The notes beneath the pieces are model-generated. The model was not told where the DNA came from. It saw nothing but the letters and a program-made list of their open reading frames with translations, and did not search any database. A DNA stretch of 15,982 nucleotides from VMCP01 sp964408945 (GTDB lineage: Bacteria > Bacteroidota > Bacteroidia > NS11-12g > UBA955), in the NCBI GenBank assembly GCA_964408945.1, contig CAYPBJ010000041.1:1-15982 (forward strand), read 5' to 3'. Numbering within the stretch: the first letter of the stretch is position 1; each line of letters opens with the position of its first letter. Positions 14,211-15,982 of the stretch are shown piece after piece. The position numbers and the translations under genes are program-made.

Positions 14211-14921
14211 ATGCCAGAAAGTTACACTTATTTAATTTTAGACCTGTTAACTATTGCAGGACCCTTGTTATTGTCTTTTGACAAAAAGGTGGCTTTTTAT
14301 AAGTCATTTAAGTATTTGGCATTCAGTGTTGGTATAACTTCCCTTTTATACATTGTTTGGGATATTTGGTTTACCAAATATGGAATTTGGGAGTTCAATA
14401 ATACGTTTTTACTAGGACGATATATTTTAAACCTGCCTTTAGAAGAGTATATATTTTTCTTGGTCGTTCCTTACGCCTGTTTATTTATTTATCGTTGCCT
14501 GCAGGCATATTTACCTTTCCTTTCAAATAATAAATGGGGCAATTGGTCCCATTTTATAATGATGTTATTTTCTGCGGCAATATTTGTAACCAATATTGAT
14601 AAATTGTATACGGCAGTTACATTCGGCTTAATCACAGTTACATTAGCACGCACATTTTTATTGAATAGAATTCAATTCAGAAAATATTCAACCCATTTAT
14701 TCATAGCATGGATTGTAGCTCTGTTACCTATGTACTTTATAAACGGACAATTAACTGGGCTTCCAGTTTTGATTTACAACAACACTGAAAATTTAGGCCT
14801 TAGAATTGGAACTATACCGTTTGAAGATTTTTTTTATAATTATTTGTATATGCTATGGATGATTATAGCTTACGAATATTTCAGTTCCAAATCTCGGAAT
14901 CCTTCAAGCTCAACTCTTTAG
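14211..14921 (+). CDS. lycopene cyclase / CarR-domain membrane protein (fused CrtYc-CrtYd type)
   Basis: This is a polytopic membrane protein of 236 residues with about six or seven hydrophobic helices. Two copies of the CarR/lycopene cyclase domain are visible. The first has a GIWEFN segment, then LPLEEYIFFLVVPY (about residues 75-88). The second has YNNTENLGLRIGTIPFEDFFYNYLYML, with the PFED motif near 203-206. In family knowledge this fold is either a carotenoid beta-cyclase that converts lycopene to beta-carotene (heterodimeric CrtYc/CrtYd or fused CrtYcd) or CarR, the membrane anti-sigma factor of Myxococcus CarQ. Length fits both. No crtB, crtI or crtZ is in the window, while an ECF sigma gene abuts directly upstream, which keeps the CarR-like reading open. 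The last 41 bases overlap the convergent mlaD gene. Confidence 0.85.
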   Translation: MPESYTYLILDLLTIAGPLLLSFDKKVAFYKSFKYLAFSVGITSLLYIVWDIWFTKYGIWEFNNTFLLGRYILNLPLEEYIFFLVVPYACLFIYRCLQAYLPFLSNNKWGNWSHFIMMLFSAAIFVTNIDKLYTAVTFGLITVTLARTFLLNRIQFRKYSTHLFIAWIVALLPMYFINGQLTGLPVLIYNNTENLGLRIGTIPFEDFFYNYLYMLWMIIAYEYFSSKSRNPSSSTL

Positions 14922-15861
14922 CTTTTTTACGTTGGTTTTTAGTTCCGGGTATGGGAATGTATTTTTCAGGATATTTCTTCAAATCTAACAATACCTTATT
15001 CAATTCATTGGAACTTTTATTCAACGCATTATAAAGGGAATCTGAATAGATCATTTTTCCAACTGTCCCATTTCCACTGTTTATTTGAATGGTAATTTTA
15101 TTTAGCTCTTTAGTCAAGCTATCAATTTCCATGACGGTATGTTTTAATGATACTTCATCCAAACCAGAAGTTGATGAATCTAATTTGATTAATAAATTAT
15201 TTATACGTTGGTGATATTGGTCAAAATTATTTGAAAAACGATCCACATTTCCAATGGTATGAGTCACAACCTCTTTATTTGCAGCCAATAATGATTGAGT
15301 TTGCTGCAAAAGTAAGTTTATTTGCTGCACGGCTAATGGTAATCTGTCAATAGCTAAATTCAAACTTTCACTCTTAAAAAACGAATTCATAGACGTCAAC
15401 AAAGAATCTGCTTTAGAAGCCAATGGCACAATTTGATCATTGATTGCACTGAATTTATCTTCCGCATACATAGGGATTAATGTGTCTCCATCTTGTGCAA
15501 ATTCAGTTGACTTCCCTAAAACCAATCTTACTTTTTGTCCTCCAAAAATTTCCGTTTCAATTTTCATTCTAGAATCTTTAGGGATATCCATTTTTGAGGA
15601 TATTTCAAAAATGGCTTCAATTTTATGACCATCAGTAATATCAAGACTTGTTAATTGGCCTATTCTCAATCCATTAAACATGACGCTGGTTCCAATTCCT
15701 AGCCCTGGCGTTGAATCATAAAATACAATTAAATCTTTACCCGATTTGAATGGATTGTCTTTACCTCTCATAAAGTTGTATCCCAAAATCAAAATAGTGA
15801 TGGCAATAGCGGTTAAACTACCAACTTGAAACTCCTTTGACAGTCCTTTGAACAATGACAT
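14881..15861 (-). CDS. MlaD family (MCE domain) lipid-transport protein
   Basis: This protein belongs to the MlaD/MCE family, periplasmic substrate-binding parts of ABC-type systems that move phospholipids between the two membranes. An N-terminal signal anchor (about residues 12-30, with the LTAIAITILILGYNFM stretch) is followed by one MCE domain (about 41-114, with STPGLGIGTSVMFNGLRIGQ, then IFGGQKVRLVLG). A long helical, probably coiled-coil region follows, and a basic C terminus. The 326-residue length is usual for single-MCE members. I chose the ATG at 15861; a TTG at 15870 would fall inside the promoter box. The matching ATPase and permease (MlaF, MlaE) are not in the window. Its 3' end overlaps the lycopene-cyclase-domain gene by 41 bases. 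Confidence 0.9.
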   Translation of the reverse strand: MSLFKGLSKEFQVGSLTAIAITILILGYNFMRGKDNPFKSGKDLIVFYDSTPGLGIGTSVMFNGLRIGQLTSLDITDGHKIEAIFEISSKMDIPKDSRMKIETEIFGGQKVRLVLGKSTEFAQDGDTLIPMYAEDKFSAINDQIVPLASKADSLLTSMNSFFKSESLNLAIDRLPLAVQQINLLLQQTQSLLAANKEVVTHTIGNVDRFSNNFDQYHQRINNLLIKLDSSTSGLDEVSLKHTVMEIDSLTKELNKITIQINSGNGTVGKMIYSDSLYNALNKSSNELNKVLLDLKKYPEKYIPIPGTKNQRKKAKELSLKDSEIWN

Positions 15862-15867
15862 GGTATT

Positions 15868-15875
15868 CAAAATTA
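15868..15875 (-). promoter_or_regulatory. -7 promoter box of the mlaD-like gene
   Basis: Minus-strand TAATTTTG matches TAnnTTTG perfectly and ends six bases before the ATG at 15861, predicting a leaderless or nearly leaderless mRNA. It rules out the in-frame TTG at 15870 as start. No -33 TTG is visible at normal spacing. Confidence 0.5.
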
Positions 15876-15927
15876 ACGATTTAAATCGATATCTATTTTA
15901 GACTCTTTTCACTTAATACATAAAAAG

Positions 15928-15957
15928 CAAAAAGTCCCGAGTTACCTCGGGACTTTT
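15928..15957 (-). terminator. intrinsic terminator, probably of a leftward gene beyond the right edge
   Basis: A 12-bp perfect stem, AAAAGTCCCGAG (15930-15941) with CTCGGGACTTTT (15946-15957), has a four-base loop. Read on the minus strand it ends in five T, then GC and five more T, a better U-run than the four T on the plus strand. It therefore most likely ends a minus-strand gene outside the window and insulates mlaD from it. It could also work in the other direction. Confidence 0.75.
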
Positions 15958-15982
15958 CGATGAAATCAATCTTAGTGATTAG

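Noticed and set aside
15960..15982. ATG at 15960 with an open frame to the window edge
   Set aside because: Only seven codons are visible, directly after a hairpin; there is too little to call a gene.
1..15982. Mobile element, CRISPR array, tRNA/rRNA or defence system
   Set aside because: No direct-repeat array, transposase, integrase, cloverleaf or defence domain was seen; the genes are mainly housekeeping with even base composition.

Overview
This is a gene-dense, AT-rich chromosomal segment from a member of Bacteroidota, most likely order Flavobacteriales. The evidence is: repeated TAnnTTTG promoter boxes, which are the Bacteroidota -7 element, just upstream of start codons; no clear Shine-Dalgarno sequences; an S16 protein with a long acidic tail; an F1 beta subunit with family-specific insertions next to a very short epsilon subunit; and a DprA and YidC typical of the phylum. 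No mobile element, CRISPR array, tRNA, rRNA or recent transfer is visible. Most of the window is housekeeping, and no stretch above 300 bases lacks a gene (the longest gap is 191 bases, 13480-13670).

Layout. Positions 1-3806 (+) hold a tightly packed run: rpsP, rimM, trmD, a DEDDh exonuclease, an RluA-type pseudouridine synthase and a YkgJ-type cysteine-cluster protein. The first three belong to ribosome assembly and tRNA modification, and several junctions overlap or are only a few bases long. Positions 3803-6210 (-) hold a WD40 beta-propeller, an unrecognised secreted protein that is probably a beta-barrel, and dCTP deaminase. A phosphopantetheinyl transferase diverges from the WD40 gene with abutting start codons; lepA and dprA follow on +. 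yidC (-) converges on dprA and diverges from atpD-atpC (+). Two hairpins end the atp unit. Then come an ECF sigma factor and a membrane protein with two lycopene-cyclase/CarR repeats (+), converging on an MlaD/MCE lipid-transport gene (-). A strong hairpin near the right edge probably terminates a leftward gene lying outside the window.

Main points of interest. (1) The ECF sigma factor is joined stop-to-start to a lycopene cyclase/CarR-domain protein. This resembles the CarQ sigma / CarR anti-sigma light switch of Myxococcus, so the membrane protein could be an enzyme, a sigma regulator or both. Nested inverted repeats precede the pair. (2) In at least six genes the promoter box lies only 4-10 bases before the start codon, which predicts leaderless or nearly leaderless mRNAs. 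These boxes also settle the starts of yidC, mlaD and the PPTase. (3) Compaction is extreme: two convergent pairs share four bases of stop codon, one convergent pair overlaps by 41 bases, and one divergent pair has no intergenic DNA. (4) The rpsP leader contains alternating TCCT/AGGA segments that could form mutually exclusive hairpins.
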